Shown in pieces: positions 16,228 to 24,929 of a DNA stretch of 50,716 bases. The first letter of the stretch is position 1. The number at the start of each line of letters is the position of its first letter. Both the position numbers and the translations under genes were made by a program. The stretch is from contig DPRM01000061.1 in NCBI GenBank assembly GCA_003537645.1, positions 51,155-101,870 of the forward strand, given 5' to 3'. Below the pieces are notes generated by a model, which saw only the letters and a program-made list of their open reading frames with translations, made no database searches and was not told where the DNA came from. The DNA is from Prolixibacteraceae bacterium. Its GTDB lineage: Bacteria; Bacteroidota; Bacteroidia; Bacteroidales; Prolixibacteraceae.

Positions 16228-17016
16228 TTATTCAGGCTTAACCATTGGCACAAAACGCACCGCAATAATGCTTTCCTTCCGGATACCTTTTTTCGTTTTT
16301 GTGACGACGATCAGTTCCTGATAAAGTTTTCCGACAGGGACTACCATGATGCCTTCGGGCTTTAATTGATCGACGAGCGTTTGCGGGATTTCGGGTGGCG
16401 CGGCGGTAATGATGATGCGGTCGAATGGCGCATGTTCGGGCCAACCTTTGTAACCGTCGTCGCACTTGGCAACGATGTTGTTGTAGCCCATTCGCTTAAA
16501 AAGGGAGCTGGCGCCATCGGCCAGTGTTGGCAGCAACTCTATTGTGTAACAGGTATCGGCCAATTGCGCCAGTATAGCTGCCTGATAACCTGATCCGGTA
16601 CCAATTTCAAGTACTTTTTCGCTGCCTTTCAGCGCAAGCAGTTCGGTCATTATGGCCACAATATAAGGTTGCGAGATGGTTTGTCTTTCGCCAATCGGCA
16701 GCGGACAATCGTTGTAGGCCTCACTGCGCAGGTTTTCAGGAACAAACAGGTGGCGCGGCGTATTTCGCATCACCCGGAGTACATTCTGATCGGCAATTCC
16801 CCTTGAGATTAATTGGTTGGCGACCATTTTTCGCGTCTCTTTTTCCCATTCGGGAGATTCATCCTTTTGTTGGGTTTCCATAGCAATCGGCCTGTTTTTA
16901 TTTTTGGCGTCAGTATCCTGCCGGGCAAACGAGCAGGAAATACAAAATAAAACGACAAGGGAAATAACCCTGAACGCATAAAACGGTGGAAACACTATTG
17001 GGGCAGCGGTTCTCAT
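16228..17016 (-). CDS. pcm: Protein-L-isoaspartate O-methyltransferase, exported form
   Basis: SAM-dependent repair methyltransferase, 262 residues from the ATG at 17016. The catalytic domain is clear: RHLFVPENLRSEAYNDCPLP, QTISQPYIVAIMTELL, VLEIGTGSGYQAAILAQL (motif I) and DRIIITAAPPEIPQTLVDQL. Ahead of it lies a hydrophobic leader (VISLVVLFCISCSFARQ), so the enzyme is probably periplasmic or a lipoprotein, unlike the cytosolic E. coli Pcm. The extended ORF back to 17205 overlaps the next gene and lacks family residues. It lies 67 bp after rlmF. Confidence 0.9.
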   Translation of the reverse strand: MRTAAPIVFPPFYAFRVISLVVLFCISCSFARQDTDAKNKNRPIAMETQQKDESPEWEKETRKMVANQLISRGIADQNVLRVMRNTPRHLFVPENLRSEAYNDCPLPIGERQTISQPYIVAIMTELLALKGSEKVLEIGTGSGYQAAILAQLADTCYTIELLPTLADGASSLFKRMGYNNIVAKCDDGYKGWPEHAPFDRIIITAAPPEIPQTLVDQLKPEGIMVVPVGKLYQELIVVTKTKKGIRKESIIAVRFVPMVKPE

Positions 17017-17083
17017 TTTGGCAAAGGCTTGGCTTTCAGTATTGGTTATACGGAAATCAGCAGGAAGGTTCCCATTTATGCAT

Positions 17084-18058
17084 TCAGCGTTTCGCTTTCC
17101 ACCGCAAATTTTTCCATTTGTTTTGTTCTTCGGTGGTGAGGAATGTCCAGACCACAATACGGCTGATTTTGTTGCCCTGTCCCATCGGGATGGTTTCCAC
17201 GCCAAAAGCCCCGACCTGTTTCAGCGTTTGGTAAACTTTCTTCAGGTTCGATTCTTTCGAAATAAGCGTTGAAAAGCAGAAACAGTTGGCCGCGAATTTT
17301 TTGCTTTGCAGAATCATGTTCCTGACGAACTTTTCTTCGCCACCATCGCACCACAGTTCGTGGTGTTGTCCGCCAAAATTAAGGATGGGGCTGGATTTTT
17401 TGTCCAGATGTAAGTTTCGTATTTTCCGGAGCGATCCAGCCTGCGCTTCTTCGGCTGAAGCGTGAAACGGAGGATTGCAGATCGACAAATCAATCAGCTC
17501 GTCTTTCCGGATAATTCCGTAGAAAAAGTCTTTCGGATTCAACTGCAATTTACACTCCACTTTTCCGTCAAGTACTTGATTTTGGGCAATTATCCGGTTC
17601 GAAGATTCGATGGCAAGCGGATCGATATCGGAAGCAATAAACGACCATCCGTATTCCTGATTTCCGGTAATCGGATAAATACAACTTGCTCCAACTCCAA
17701 TATCGAAGCATTTTATCTGCGGACCCATAGGGATTTTTCCGAAGTTATTGCGGCACAAAAAATCGGCAATGTGGTGGATGTAATCGGCTCTTCCGGGTAT
17801 GGGCGGACACAAATAACCTTCGGGGATATCCCAGTGGTCAATATTGTAATGAAGTTTCAGAATCGCTTTGTTCAACGCTTTCACTGCATTGGGGTCAGCA
17901 AAATCGACAGATTCGTCGCCATAAATATTGGGCTTGACAAAAGGAGCCAATTCCGGGAAACTCTCTGTCAGTTGTTTAAAATTGTAGCGTTCCCTGTTTT
18001 TATTCAGGGGATGTAATTTGGACTTTTCCCTGGGCTGTTCTTTCTTTTTCTGAAGCAT
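17084..18058 (-). CDS. rlmF: 23S rRNA (adenine(1618)-N6)-methyltransferase
   Basis: SAM-dependent methylase of 324 residues modifying A1618 of 23S rRNA. Diagnostic stretches are KLHPLNKNRERYNF, DFADPNAVKALNKAILK, WDIPEGYLCPPIPGRADYIH, FDIGVGASCIYPITG (SAM site) and the N6-adenine motif ICNPPFHAS. The ATG at 18058 is chosen because the ORF upstream to 18154 adds residues with no family match and overlaps the CAP gene. It is 92 bp after that gene. Confidence 0.92.
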   Translation of the reverse strand: MLQKKKEQPREKSKLHPLNKNRERYNFKQLTESFPELAPFVKPNIYGDESVDFADPNAVKALNKAILKLHYNIDHWDIPEGYLCPPIPGRADYIHHIADFLCRNNFGKIPMGPQIKCFDIGVGASCIYPITGNQEYGWSFIASDIDPLAIESSNRIIAQNQVLDGKVECKLQLNPKDFFYGIIRKDELIDLSICNPPFHASAEEAQAGSLRKIRNLHLDKKSSPILNFGGQHHELWCDGGEEKFVRNMILQSKKFAANCFCFSTLISKESNLKKVYQTLKQVGAFGVETIPMGQGNKISRIVVWTFLTTEEQNKWKNLRWKAKR

Positions 18059-18150
18059 GAAGATGTCTCGATGTTGAAGCTGCAAAGGTAGGATATAAAA
18101 CCGATTGCACATTACCCCAATTTGCTGCTGGCCGTTGAATTGGCTGATTG

Positions 18151-18843
18151 TCAATTTTTCATGTCAGCAGATTTCGTTTTATAATCACCGGCATAATCTA
18201 TTACGCACATCGTTTCATAATCGGGATGACGCCCGTTTGCCACGCCTGCAAACTGGAAACAGTGATTCAGAATATTTTCGCGGTGCCCACGGTTTGGAAC
18301 CCCGTCGTCAATCAGCAGGAAAATCACAATCTGCCGTGCTTCGAAACTTCCGTAGGTGATGTCTTCTGCCGAACAAATATCCCATTCTCCATATTTTTCG
18401 ATGCGCTGCTGCGGATTGGTACCTTTTCGGGAAATATGACCTGTACCACCATTTTTTTGCTGATCTTCCATCAGGTCTGCCGCTGCTTTTGATAATCCTT
18501 CGGCCGGGCGAAGAATGGCGCGGGGCGAAGTTGCCTTCAGCACTTTAATGCATTCTTCAAGCGGCCTGATTCCTTCCTGCGACCTGACAGTTATTTGTCC
18601 CGGATATGTGAAGAGCTTTCCGTTGAATGCAGTGCGCAATTCTTCCATATATTCCTCGGCAAAGCGTTTGGGGTTGCTTCTTACTTTGTTCAGCTCGTAA
18701 ATTACCTCCCGTTCAAGTTTGTCGAGATAAACCGCATCTTTGGCGGTGTTGAGTTCGGCCGGCCAGTTGTTTTCTCCGGAATTGGTTTCAGGAGACACAA
18801 GCCATAACAAGCTCGAAATGAATAGCATGATTAAATTCTGCAT
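18151..18843 (-). CDS. Secreted CAP-domain (SCP/PR1-like) protein
   Basis: Exported protein of 230 residues from the ATG at 18843, with a leader (MQNLIMLFISSLLWLVS). The CAP fold shows the helix LEREVIYELNKVRSNPKRFAEEY, GLSKAAADLMEDQQKNGGTGH with the first cavity His, WDICSAEDITYGS with cavity Glu, and the second His in GHRENILNHCFQFAG. The CAP tetrad seems intact. Bacterial members are of unclear function. The ORF upstream to 18951 is not family-like. It is followed by rlmF on the same strand. Confidence 0.87.
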   Translation of the reverse strand: MQNLIMLFISSLLWLVSPETNSGENNWPAELNTAKDAVYLDKLEREVIYELNKVRSNPKRFAEEYMEELRTAFNGKLFTYPGQITVRSQEGIRPLEECIKVLKATSPRAILRPAEGLSKAAADLMEDQQKNGGTGHISRKGTNPQQRIEKYGEWDICSAEDITYGSFEARQIVIFLLIDDGVPNRGHRENILNHCFQFAGVANGRHPDYETMCVIDYAGDYKTKSADMKN

Positions 18844-19075
18844 CGGAATAATTCTCGTTTTTTTTATTGTTCTACCCTCAAACAATCTTGCTCTTCCTGA
18901 AATTGAGAAAGTGCGTGCGATTACACTTCCCAATTTCAGGAGAACAGTCAACGGCCTTTTTCACTACAACCGATCGCTGTGGCTAAAAATAAACGGAATA
19001 ATTTCTTTTCTATTGAGTTCCCCGATGATTTTAAGCAGATTTTAGCTTGTTCAAAATTTGTGCATTGTAATGGGG

Positions 19076-19855
19076 TTACCATCCAGTTTGAACAGCTACA
19101 TTCAATGTATGTTTCTTTAAACAATCGGAATACATTTTCATATATTCATCAGCTTTTTCTTTTCCGTATTTTGAAGTTAAGATTGGAGCCATTCCATAAT
19201 CAGCATTATCAATTGCCGGATCCATCAAAAAGAAATAAGAAAATGTCCCATCTTCATTTGGTTCTGACTGTTTTAAAAAGCGAACCGTTTTCTTAAGTTC
19301 GGGAGCGAATTCTTCGGCAGCTGGTTTTAGATAATTTAAGTTAAAGTCTTCGAATTGAGCTATTTTGTCGGCTTTTACAAAATTATGCACAATATATATT
19401 GTCCCATTTTCGGTTGCGCGCGCCACCGGAGCCGGATTGTTGGTATTCCAAATGTCCCGGGCGATTTTCCATTGTCCGTTAACTTTTTCCCAGGTAACAA
19501 TGAATTTCCCCTGATCGGCCATCTGATCACCATCAACAAATAGCTTGTACCTGCCCTCTTCGATGGCAATGTTCCCGGTTTTTTCAGCAATAACGGTTTC
19601 CAACTGTACTCTTTTAATTCCCATTCCCTTAACCGCCGTCCAAAATCCCACAATCGCTTCCGGCCCTTCAATCGCATCGCTATTAGCAGGGAACAGTTTT
19701 GCATTAGAGGTATAATTACCTGCCATAGTTTTAATATCGCCGCTGTTAAAGGCTTCCATAAAGACATTATTCAGTTCTTTAATTTCGCTGGAAACATCTG
19801 TGGGCGCTTGTGTACAACGGTTGAAATTCAAGAACAGAAGAGAAATAATCACCAT
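19076..19855 (-). CDS. DUF4440/SnoaL-like (NTF2-fold) lipoprotein
   Basis: Exported protein of 259 residues with a lipobox-like leader (SLLFLNFNRCTQ). Residues about 25-140 form an NTF2-like domain (ELNNVFMEAFNSGDIKTMAG, GKFIVTWEKVNGQWKIARDI), as in DUF4440 proteins. The second half (IYIVHNFVKADKIAQFEDFN onwards) is a separate domain I do not recognise. Function unknown. It is the last chromosomal gene before the integrated element and has no evident operon partner. Confidence 0.7.
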   Translation of the reverse strand: MVIISLLFLNFNRCTQAPTDVSSEIKELNNVFMEAFNSGDIKTMAGNYTSNAKLFPANSDAIEGPEAIVGFWTAVKGMGIKRVQLETVIAEKTGNIAIEEGRYKLFVDGDQMADQGKFIVTWEKVNGQWKIARDIWNTNNPAPVARATENGTIYIVHNFVKADKIAQFEDFNLNYLKPAAEEFAPELKKTVRFLKQSEPNEDGTFSYFFLMDPAIDNADYGMAPILTSKYGKEKADEYMKMYSDCLKKHTLNVAVQTGW

Positions 19856-20150
19856 GCTGCTGATAAGTGTTTTTGTGTTTTTCTTTTTGTGTTTTTTTGA
19901 GTTTGGAAATAAAATGACCTGTTGAAAGTTATGTTACAACAAATATTTTGACTCAGGAATATAATACTATCCATTTTTCGATGGATTGAGAAACCGTAAC
20001 CCGAAAAGGAACATGATTAGAATCGCAGGGCGGATTGTCTTATTAGCTTTTGGAGATGAAATGATTGATACTTAGTCGCCTTAGATTCTGATGTAAGTAG
20101 ATTTACGACATTTATATGAAGAAATCTGTTTTGTAAAGTTGGTTTTTCAG
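19856..20150. other. Intergenic region left of the element
   Basis: No coding sequence is supported. The only structure I see is the tRNA terminator at its right edge, listed separately. The A-rich stretch at about 19870-19900 resembles a poly-T/poly-A slip region and not a gene. Confidence 0.5.
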
Positions 20151-20188
20151 AAAAAAAACAGCCAATCACATTTTTATGTAACTGGCTG
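20151..20188 (-). terminator. Original terminator of the tRNA-Gly gene, stranded on the far side of the element
   Basis: On the minus strand a 13-bp stem (20188-20176 with 20171-20159; two G-U pairs) with a 4-base A loop is followed by eight Ts (20158-20151). It is an ordinary intrinsic terminator placed a few bases downstream of the displaced tRNA 3' fragment. Since the tRNA promoter and 5' half are now 30 kb away, it no longer serves the tRNA. Confidence 0.85.
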
Positions 20189-20195
20189 ATCTTCA

Positions 20196-20245
20196 AGAGC
20201 GGGAAACGGGGGTCGAACCCGCGACCCTCAGCTTGGGAAGCTGAT
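20196..20245. repeat. attL: 50-bp direct repeat, displaced tRNA-Gly 3' end
   Basis: Identical base for base to 50607-50656. It holds the anticodon loop, variable loop, T arm and acceptor 3' strand of tRNA-Gly, but is followed by unrelated element DNA instead of the D arm. It is a non-functional tRNA fragment on the minus strand. Confidence 0.95.
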
Positions 20246-20312
20246 TAATATTTTCATGCCACTTCAAACTATTTCTCATATATTCTTTATATACTGGTAT
20301 TTAAAAATATTA

Positions 20313-20347
20313 TTTGATAAATATATGAAATTAATTGAATAGATTTG
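20313..20347 (+). promoter_or_regulatory. Possible integrase promoter
   Basis: TTTG at 20313-20316 and TAGATTTG at 20340-20347 match the Bacteroidota -33/-7 pattern (TTTG and TAnnTTTG), although the 23-bp spacer is longer than the usual 19-21. Transcription would begin near 20354, right at the repeated ATTTCAACCA motifs. Confidence 0.35.
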
Positions 20348-20355
20348 AAGATATT

Positions 20356-20376
20356 ATTTCAACCATATTTCAACCA
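20356..20376 (+). repeat. Tandem ATTTCAACCA motifs, candidate integrase arm sites
   Basis: ATTTCAACCA occurs at 20356-20365 and 20367-20376, 11 bp apart (one helical turn), and a third time in the same orientation at 50554-50563 near the right end. This is the pattern expected of arm-type binding sites for a tyrosine recombinase or its accessory protein. Confidence 0.5.
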
Positions 20377-20384
20377 GTAAACTC

Positions 20385-21575
20385 ATGGCATCTGTAAAGG
20401 CTCTTCTTTATACCCACAAAACATTAAAAGATGGTTCGCACCCGATATTAATCTCTATCATTAAAGATCTAAAGCGTAAAACAATTTCTCTTGGACATTC
20501 GGCATCTCCCTCGCAATGGAATAAGAAGCAAAAACAACCAAATAGCAGACATCCTAATCAAAGTTTATTAATAGCTCTAATAAAATCTAAAGTCAATGAT
20601 TTGGAAGCTATAATCCTTGAATTAGAAAATAAAAAGAAACCATTTACAGTACAAGATATTGTTGATAAGTATAATGGAATTAAAACTGATTTGACGTTAA
20701 AATTATTTGTTGAAAAACTTTTGAGTGAGTTTAAAGAAATTGGTAAACTTGGAAATGCTTCTGTTTATGAACACACTCATAACACTTTTCAAAAGTACAC
20801 AAAGGAACATGATTACCCACTTTCAGAAATTGATTATTCGCTGATTAAAGGCTTTGAAAATTACCTTATTTCTACAGGAATAAAAATTAATACAATTTCA
20901 ATGCATCTTAGGACTATAAGAGCAATTATAAATAGGGCAATAAAAGCCGGATTAATTGAAGAAACTCAATACCCATTCAAAAATATTTCAGTTAAATCTG
21001 AAAAAACACGAAAGCGTGCGGTCAATAAGGCTGTAATTAAAATGGTTGAAGACATGAAGATTCCTAAAGAATTGAATCTACAGCTCTATAAAGATATGTT
21101 CATGTTTAGTTTTTATAATCGGGGAATGAACTTTGTTGATATGGCTTTCTTAAAAGTAAAGAATATTGAATCAGGACGGATTAATTATACACGGCATAAA
21201 ACTGGACAATTTTTCTCAATTAAAATTACTGAAAAGGCACAGACAATTATAGACTACTATAGCAAATCAAAGGAGCCAGACGATTTTATTTTCCCTATTA
21301 TATACCGAAAAGGTAATGAATATCTTGATTATAGAAATGGAATGAGACTTATGAATAAAAAATTGAAAGATATTTCAAAGGAACTTAAGCTTGATGTCTC
21401 ATTGACCACATACGTTACAAGGCATTCATGGGCAACCATCGCGAAGAAATCTGGCATTTCTACTGCTGTTATTTCTGAAGGGTTAGGACATGAATCTGAA
21501 GAGACTACACAGGTATATTTGGATAGCTTTGAAACAAATGTTTTGGATGACGCCAATGATTTGGTCATTAGTTAA
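20385..21575 (+). CDS. int: Tyrosine recombinase/integrase (Bacteroidota phage-type)
   Basis: Site-specific recombinase of 396 residues that presumably integrates and excises the island at tRNA-Gly. The N-terminal arm-binding domain (residues 1-90, with SPSQWNKKQK typical of Bacteroidota integrases) is followed by a SAM-like core-binding domain (about 105-205) and a catalytic domain. Catalytic residues: Arg246 in FYNRGMNFVDMAFL, Arg346-His347 in TTYVTRHSWAT, His369 in GLGHE and nucleophile Tyr378 in TTQVYLDSF. The HxxR position is Tyr, usual for this subgroup. It lies 139 bp inside attL and reads into the element. Confidence 0.93.
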   Translation: MASVKALLYTHKTLKDGSHPILISIIKDLKRKTISLGHSASPSQWNKKQKQPNSRHPNQSLLIALIKSKVNDLEAIILELENKKKPFTVQDIVDKYNGIKTDLTLKLFVEKLLSEFKEIGKLGNASVYEHTHNTFQKYTKEHDYPLSEIDYSLIKGFENYLISTGIKINTISMHLRTIRAIINRAIKAGLIEETQYPFKNISVKSEKTRKRAVNKAVIKMVEDMKIPKELNLQLYKDMFMFSFYNRGMNFVDMAFLKVKNIESGRINYTRHKTGQFFSIKITEKAQTIIDYYSKSKEPDDFIFPIIYRKGNEYLDYRNGMRLMNKKLKDISKELKLDVSLTTYVTRHSWATIAKKSGISTAVISEGLGHESEETTQVYLDSFETNVLDDANDLVIS

Positions 21576-21639
21576 TTTAGTTGCCGATTTGTTCTTTTAT
21601 TAGTTTTGAAAGAGTTTTTATTAATATTCAATTCTCTAT

Positions 21640-22722
21640 ATGTCTTTAGCAAATATTACGAAAGAATCTTCTATTGAAAATCCATTTGGATTCTTTGAAT
21701 ACTTTTTCTTAGGAGGTGGATTTCAAAAATTCCACAAATACTTTTTTACAGTTATAAATGAAGAAAAGGGTGAATTTTATGAAGATCAATTGGGTCCTGA
21801 TTTTGTGGAAGCAGTTAATCTAGGTGAGGAGTATATTGTAATCAATCACATAAGTACAGATGAAGATAGAAATGTCACTGAAAAAAGAGTATATTTTATT
21901 GATAGATTGAAAAGTCATCTTAAAGAACAGAGGGATAATTCAAAAATACAGATTTCTAAAAAAATTGCATCATTTGATTTAGATGAAGGTAAAACAATGT
22001 TTTACTTAAAAAATATTGTAAATGAGCTTGTTTACCTGATTGATAAAGTAAAACTTCAAAATAGTATTACACAATATAACATCAATCTCCTATCCTTATA
22101 TTTATTGATTGGATTCATGCATAAGCGCTATAATGGTATCCTATCTTATAATGAATTTCCAAAATTAAAAGAGGCAGAGCAGTTCTTTAAAAAAGAATTT
22201 CTGGAAGTAGATAACACCAAACAGAAAGAATCGTTTAGTAACAACTCTAAAGTACAGGATAAAGTTCCTTCAGATATTAAAGCTTTGAATTGGATAAAGA
22301 GTCCATTGCTCAATTCAATTACTTTACATGGAATCCTTTCTGAAAATAAGATCATTGATGAAGATGGGGATACATTAGAGAGAATTAAACAGGCATTTAG
22401 TGGGGAAGTATTAAATTCATCACTAAATATTAAATGGTCACTTACTAAAAATAATTCAATCAAACCACCCTTAGTACGCATATTTAAACACCTATTGATG
22501 GATGAACTAAAAGTTATTGAAAAAATGGAAGATGCAGATTTAGCTAGGTCTTTAAGTAATATTTTTGTGGATCAGGAAGGGAAACCTGCTAAAAATATGT
22601 TTCAACCATTATCTAAATCTGGTAGCGTTTCCGCAAAAACTAGCGGAGTTAATACAAAATCAGATGGTTTAGATGAGACCGAGTTAATCAATATAATAAG
22701 ATCAACTCCATTTCTTAAGTGA
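21640..22722 (+). CDS. Conserved mobile-element protein of unknown function
   Basis: A 360-residue protein I do not recognise. It is rich in charged residues. Its last third (GEVLNSSLNIKWSLTKNNSI, LVRIFKHLLMDEL) resembles the C-terminal region of RteC-like and other Bacteroidota mobile-element proteins that follow integrase genes, but the match is by eye. No signal, membrane segment or nucleotide-binding motif is seen. It lies 64 bp after the integrase gene on the same strand and ends ahead of a strong hairpin at 22874-22903. Confidence 0.6.
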   Translation: MSLANITKESSIENPFGFFEYFFLGGGFQKFHKYFFTVINEEKGEFYEDQLGPDFVEAVNLGEEYIVINHISTDEDRNVTEKRVYFIDRLKSHLKEQRDNSKIQISKKIASFDLDEGKTMFYLKNIVNELVYLIDKVKLQNSITQYNINLLSLYLLIGFMHKRYNGILSYNEFPKLKEAEQFFKKEFLEVDNTKQKESFSNNSKVQDKVPSDIKALNWIKSPLLNSITLHGILSENKIIDEDGDTLERIKQAFSGEVLNSSLNIKWSLTKNNSIKPPLVRIFKHLLMDELKVIEKMEDADLARSLSNIFVDQEGKPAKNMFQPLSKSGSVSAKTSGVNTKSDGLDETELINIIRSTPFLK

Positions 22723-22753
22723 CAAAGTGACAAATTGTCTTGCCAAAATCTTA

Positions 22754-22827
22754 ATATCCTTAATTAATATTTCACTGTCAAATTCTTAATTAGGCCATAT
22801 TTTTAATATAAATACAATTAAGGATAT
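22754..22827. promoter_or_regulatory. Spaced inverted repeat ATATCCTTAATT / AATTAAGGATAT
   Basis: Twelve-base perfect inverted arms at 22754-22765 and 22816-22827, 50 bp apart, upstream of the HTH gene. Such paired sites suit a looping repressor or excisionase; nothing else shows who binds. Confidence 0.35.
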
Positions 22828-22873
22828 ATTTTTTATTTTATTTCTTCAATATTCTCAATAGTTCAATAATATC

Positions 22874-22903
22874 AAAACCTTAATATGCACATATTAAGGT
22901 TTT
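22874..22903. terminator. Perfect 14-bp hairpin with T-run
   Basis: Arms 22874-22887 and 22890-22903 (AAAACCTTAATATG and complement) with a 2-base loop; a T-run lies at its 3' end on the plus strand and an A-run on the other side. It would end transcription from the integrase side before the HTH-helicase operon. Confidence 0.65.
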
Positions 22904-23005
22904 TCCATTTCTGGCATGGAGTGTTTTGTGATAAAAAGATCCCAAGTGGCAACTAATATTTAGAAGAGTTCTCTGGCCACTAGAAGGATTCATAAATATT
23001 CAATT

Positions 23006-23377
23006 ATGACAAACAATGCGTTTTCAAACGAAAAAGTAAATGAACTCATTAAAAAAATTGATGAAGTTCGTTTCAAAATCTCTCATTTAGAGAAACAACC
23101 TGAGGATATTGATTGGATTAGTACTGATGAAGGCTTAGAGAAGTTTCTTCAAAAGCTTGTCGAGAAACAAAATTTGGCAACCAAGACAAAGTCAGTTTAT
23201 ACCATTAATGATCTGGCTAAGATGTTTCAGGTTACTTCAAGAACAATTTACAACTGGAAAGAGCAAGGAAGACTCAACTTTGTTCAAATTAGCTCCAAAA
23301 CCTACGTCACTTCTGCCCAACTAGAAGATTTTTTTAAACACAATGAAGTTAAATCATTTAAATTGAAAAATTCTTAA
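23006..23377 (+). CDS. Helix-turn-helix (excisionase/MerR-type) protein
   Basis: A 123-residue protein whose C-terminal half carries an HTH_17-type DNA-binding domain: YTINDLAKMFQVTSRTIYNWKEQGRLNFVQISSKTYVTS, with AQLEDFF as the closing helix. The N-terminal half is a predicted coiled coil (NELIKKIDEVRFKISHLEKQ). Proteins of this kind serve as excisionase or replication accessory factors in Bacteroidota elements. It ends 2 bp before the helicase gene, so the two are surely cotranscribed. An AGTGGC...GCCACT repeat (22945-22950, 22976-22981) lies just upstream. Confidence 0.85.
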   Translation: MTNNAFSNEKVNELIKKIDEVRFKISHLEKQPEDIDWISTDEGLEKFLQKLVEKQNLATKTKSVYTINDLAKMFQVTSRTIYNWKEQGRLNFVQISSKTYVTSAQLEDFFKHNEVKSFKLKNS

Positions 23378-23379
23378 TT

Positions 23380-24840
23380 ATGACTGATGAAAGTATCATG
23401 CCAGTCAATGAGCAAGGCTCGGAATCGGCAAGAATTATCTTCTGGGATAGCAATGGAGAAATCAGTCCTCATCTGTTATTTGATTATTATGCAAGTATTG
23501 GCATTGGAAATTACTTTGTTGATGATTCAAACAAAAAAAACTCTGACCCAATTATTGTAATGATTAACGGGAATATCGTTTATCCAGTTAATGTTGGATA
23601 TCTTTTGGATATTACTAAAAATTACATTTTAGAAAATACTCAAGGAAATGGAACAGGAAAGATTCTTGACTCACTTCACAAAAAAACTGGCTTGTTTGGT
23701 GATAAAAATCTAAAGCTATTGCCAACGCTTCATTTGGATTTTCTTTGTGATACCCAGGATACCGGATTCTTTTTCTTCAGAAATGGAGTTGTAAAAGTTA
23801 CAGCTGAGAGAATCCAAGTATGTAATTATGAAGATTTCGACACGTATGTATGGGAACAAAATATTATACAACGTGATTTTTATCCGATTGATTCTAATAT
23901 CTTGGAGATAAACAGTGAATTTTTGCGATTTCTAAAAGATCTTACTGTTGTTAATGATAGTGGAAAAGCTATTACACGCTACAAAGCCTTAAGTTCAGCT
24001 ATTGGCTATCTTTTACATAGGTATAAAAACCCAACAACAACAAAGGCAATAATTTTACTTGATGTTTATGTTGATGGTATGCCCAACGGCGGAAGTGGTA
24101 AAACATTGTTGGTAACTGCTGTTGGTAAAATTCGTAATGTTTCCGTTATAGATGGTAAAAAATACGATCAAAAAGAATGGTTTGGCTTATCATCAGTAGA
24201 ATTGAATACAGAAGTTTTGTTGTTTGATGATACCGATCGAAACTTCAACTTTGAGTTGATATTCCCATTAATGACCACCGGGATGTTTGTTCGACGTAAA
24301 TACAAAAATCATGTCTTTGTACCTTTTGATAAATCACCTAAAGTTGCGATAACGACAAATTACGCCATTAATGGGAACAGTAGTTCATTCCGAAGGAGAA
24401 TGTACGAATTCGAAATTTCAGCTACTTATTCTGCTGATTTTTCCCCAAGGGATAAATTTGGTAAGAACTTCTTTGATGATTGGAATGATAATGATTGGAA
24501 TCTTTTCTACAATACAATGTTTCACTATTTGCAGGTATTTTTGAGGGAAGGTCTGATCGAATCTGAGCCAATAAATTTGCAGCTTACAAAATTGATAAAC
24601 AGAACTAGTGAGGAGTTTGTCGATTGGGCTGATAAAACGGTTCGATTATCAAATCAATATGACAAAAAGCACTTGTACGATTTGTTCGTTAGCGAGTATC
24701 CTGATTATAGAAATAGACTTAAACAACGTGATTTTACATATTGGCTAAGATTCTGGGGTGATAATCGAAATTTCAAAGTTTCCGAAGGCCATAGTAACGA
24801 AATCCGTTATATCCAGTTTTCAACAAATTCTATTCCTTAA
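23380..24840 (+). CDS. Primase-helicase-type (SF3/DUF5906-like) replication protein
   Basis: A 486-residue ATPase. The Walker A motif is GMPNGGSGKTLL (about 233-243), Walker B TEVLLFDDTDRN (about 278-288), followed by TTNYAINGNSSSFRRRMYEF, with the sensor Asn and Arg finger arrangement of superfamily 3 helicases in phage and plasmid primase-helicases. The N-terminal part (1-160) lacks an obvious catalytic primase motif and may be an origin-binding region. It is coupled to the HTH protein and probably replicates the excised element. Confidence 0.8.
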   Translation: MTDESIMPVNEQGSESARIIFWDSNGEISPHLLFDYYASIGIGNYFVDDSNKKNSDPIIVMINGNIVYPVNVGYLLDITKNYILENTQGNGTGKILDSLHKKTGLFGDKNLKLLPTLHLDFLCDTQDTGFFFFRNGVVKVTAERIQVCNYEDFDTYVWEQNIIQRDFYPIDSNILEINSEFLRFLKDLTVVNDSGKAITRYKALSSAIGYLLHRYKNPTTTKAIILLDVYVDGMPNGGSGKTLLVTAVGKIRNVSVIDGKKYDQKEWFGLSSVELNTEVLLFDDTDRNFNFELIFPLMTTGMFVRRKYKNHVFVPFDKSPKVAITTNYAINGNSSSFRRRMYEFEISATYSADFSPRDKFGKNFFDDWNDNDWNLFYNTMFHYLQVFLREGLIESEPINLQLTKLINRTSEEFVDWADKTVRLSNQYDKKHLYDLFVSEYPDYRNRLKQRDFTYWLRFWGDNRNFKVSEGHSNEIRYIQFSTNSIP

Positions 24841-24853
24841 TGTCAATTCAAGA

Positions 24854-24889
24854 ATCCAACCAGGGGGCTTATTTGCTCTTTGGTTGGAT
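24854..24889. terminator. 9-bp inverted repeat after the helicase gene
   Basis: ATCCAACCA at 24854-24862 pairs perfectly with 24881-24889 around an 18-base loop, followed by CTATTTTCC. It could be a weak terminator between the helicase gene and the KilAC-like gene. Confidence 0.4.
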
Positions 24890-24929
24890 CTATTTTCCAC
24901 AAAAAAGACATACTTAAATATTGAAAAAT

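Noticed and set aside
16080..16265. 61-residue minus-strand frame over the repeat array
   Set aside because: It only reads through the repeats; the mixed 20/21-bp spacing shifts the frame from unit to unit, and it overlaps the pcm end.
18979..19296. Plus-strand frame beginning AKNKRNNFFSIEFPDDFKQI
   Set aside because: The first 30 residues look protein-like, but the frame then runs antisense through the DUF4440-like gene and shows no family match. It could be a short relic at most.
20196..20245. Second functional tRNA-Gly at the left end
   Set aside because: Only the 3' part of the tRNA is present; the D arm and 5' acceptor strand are missing.
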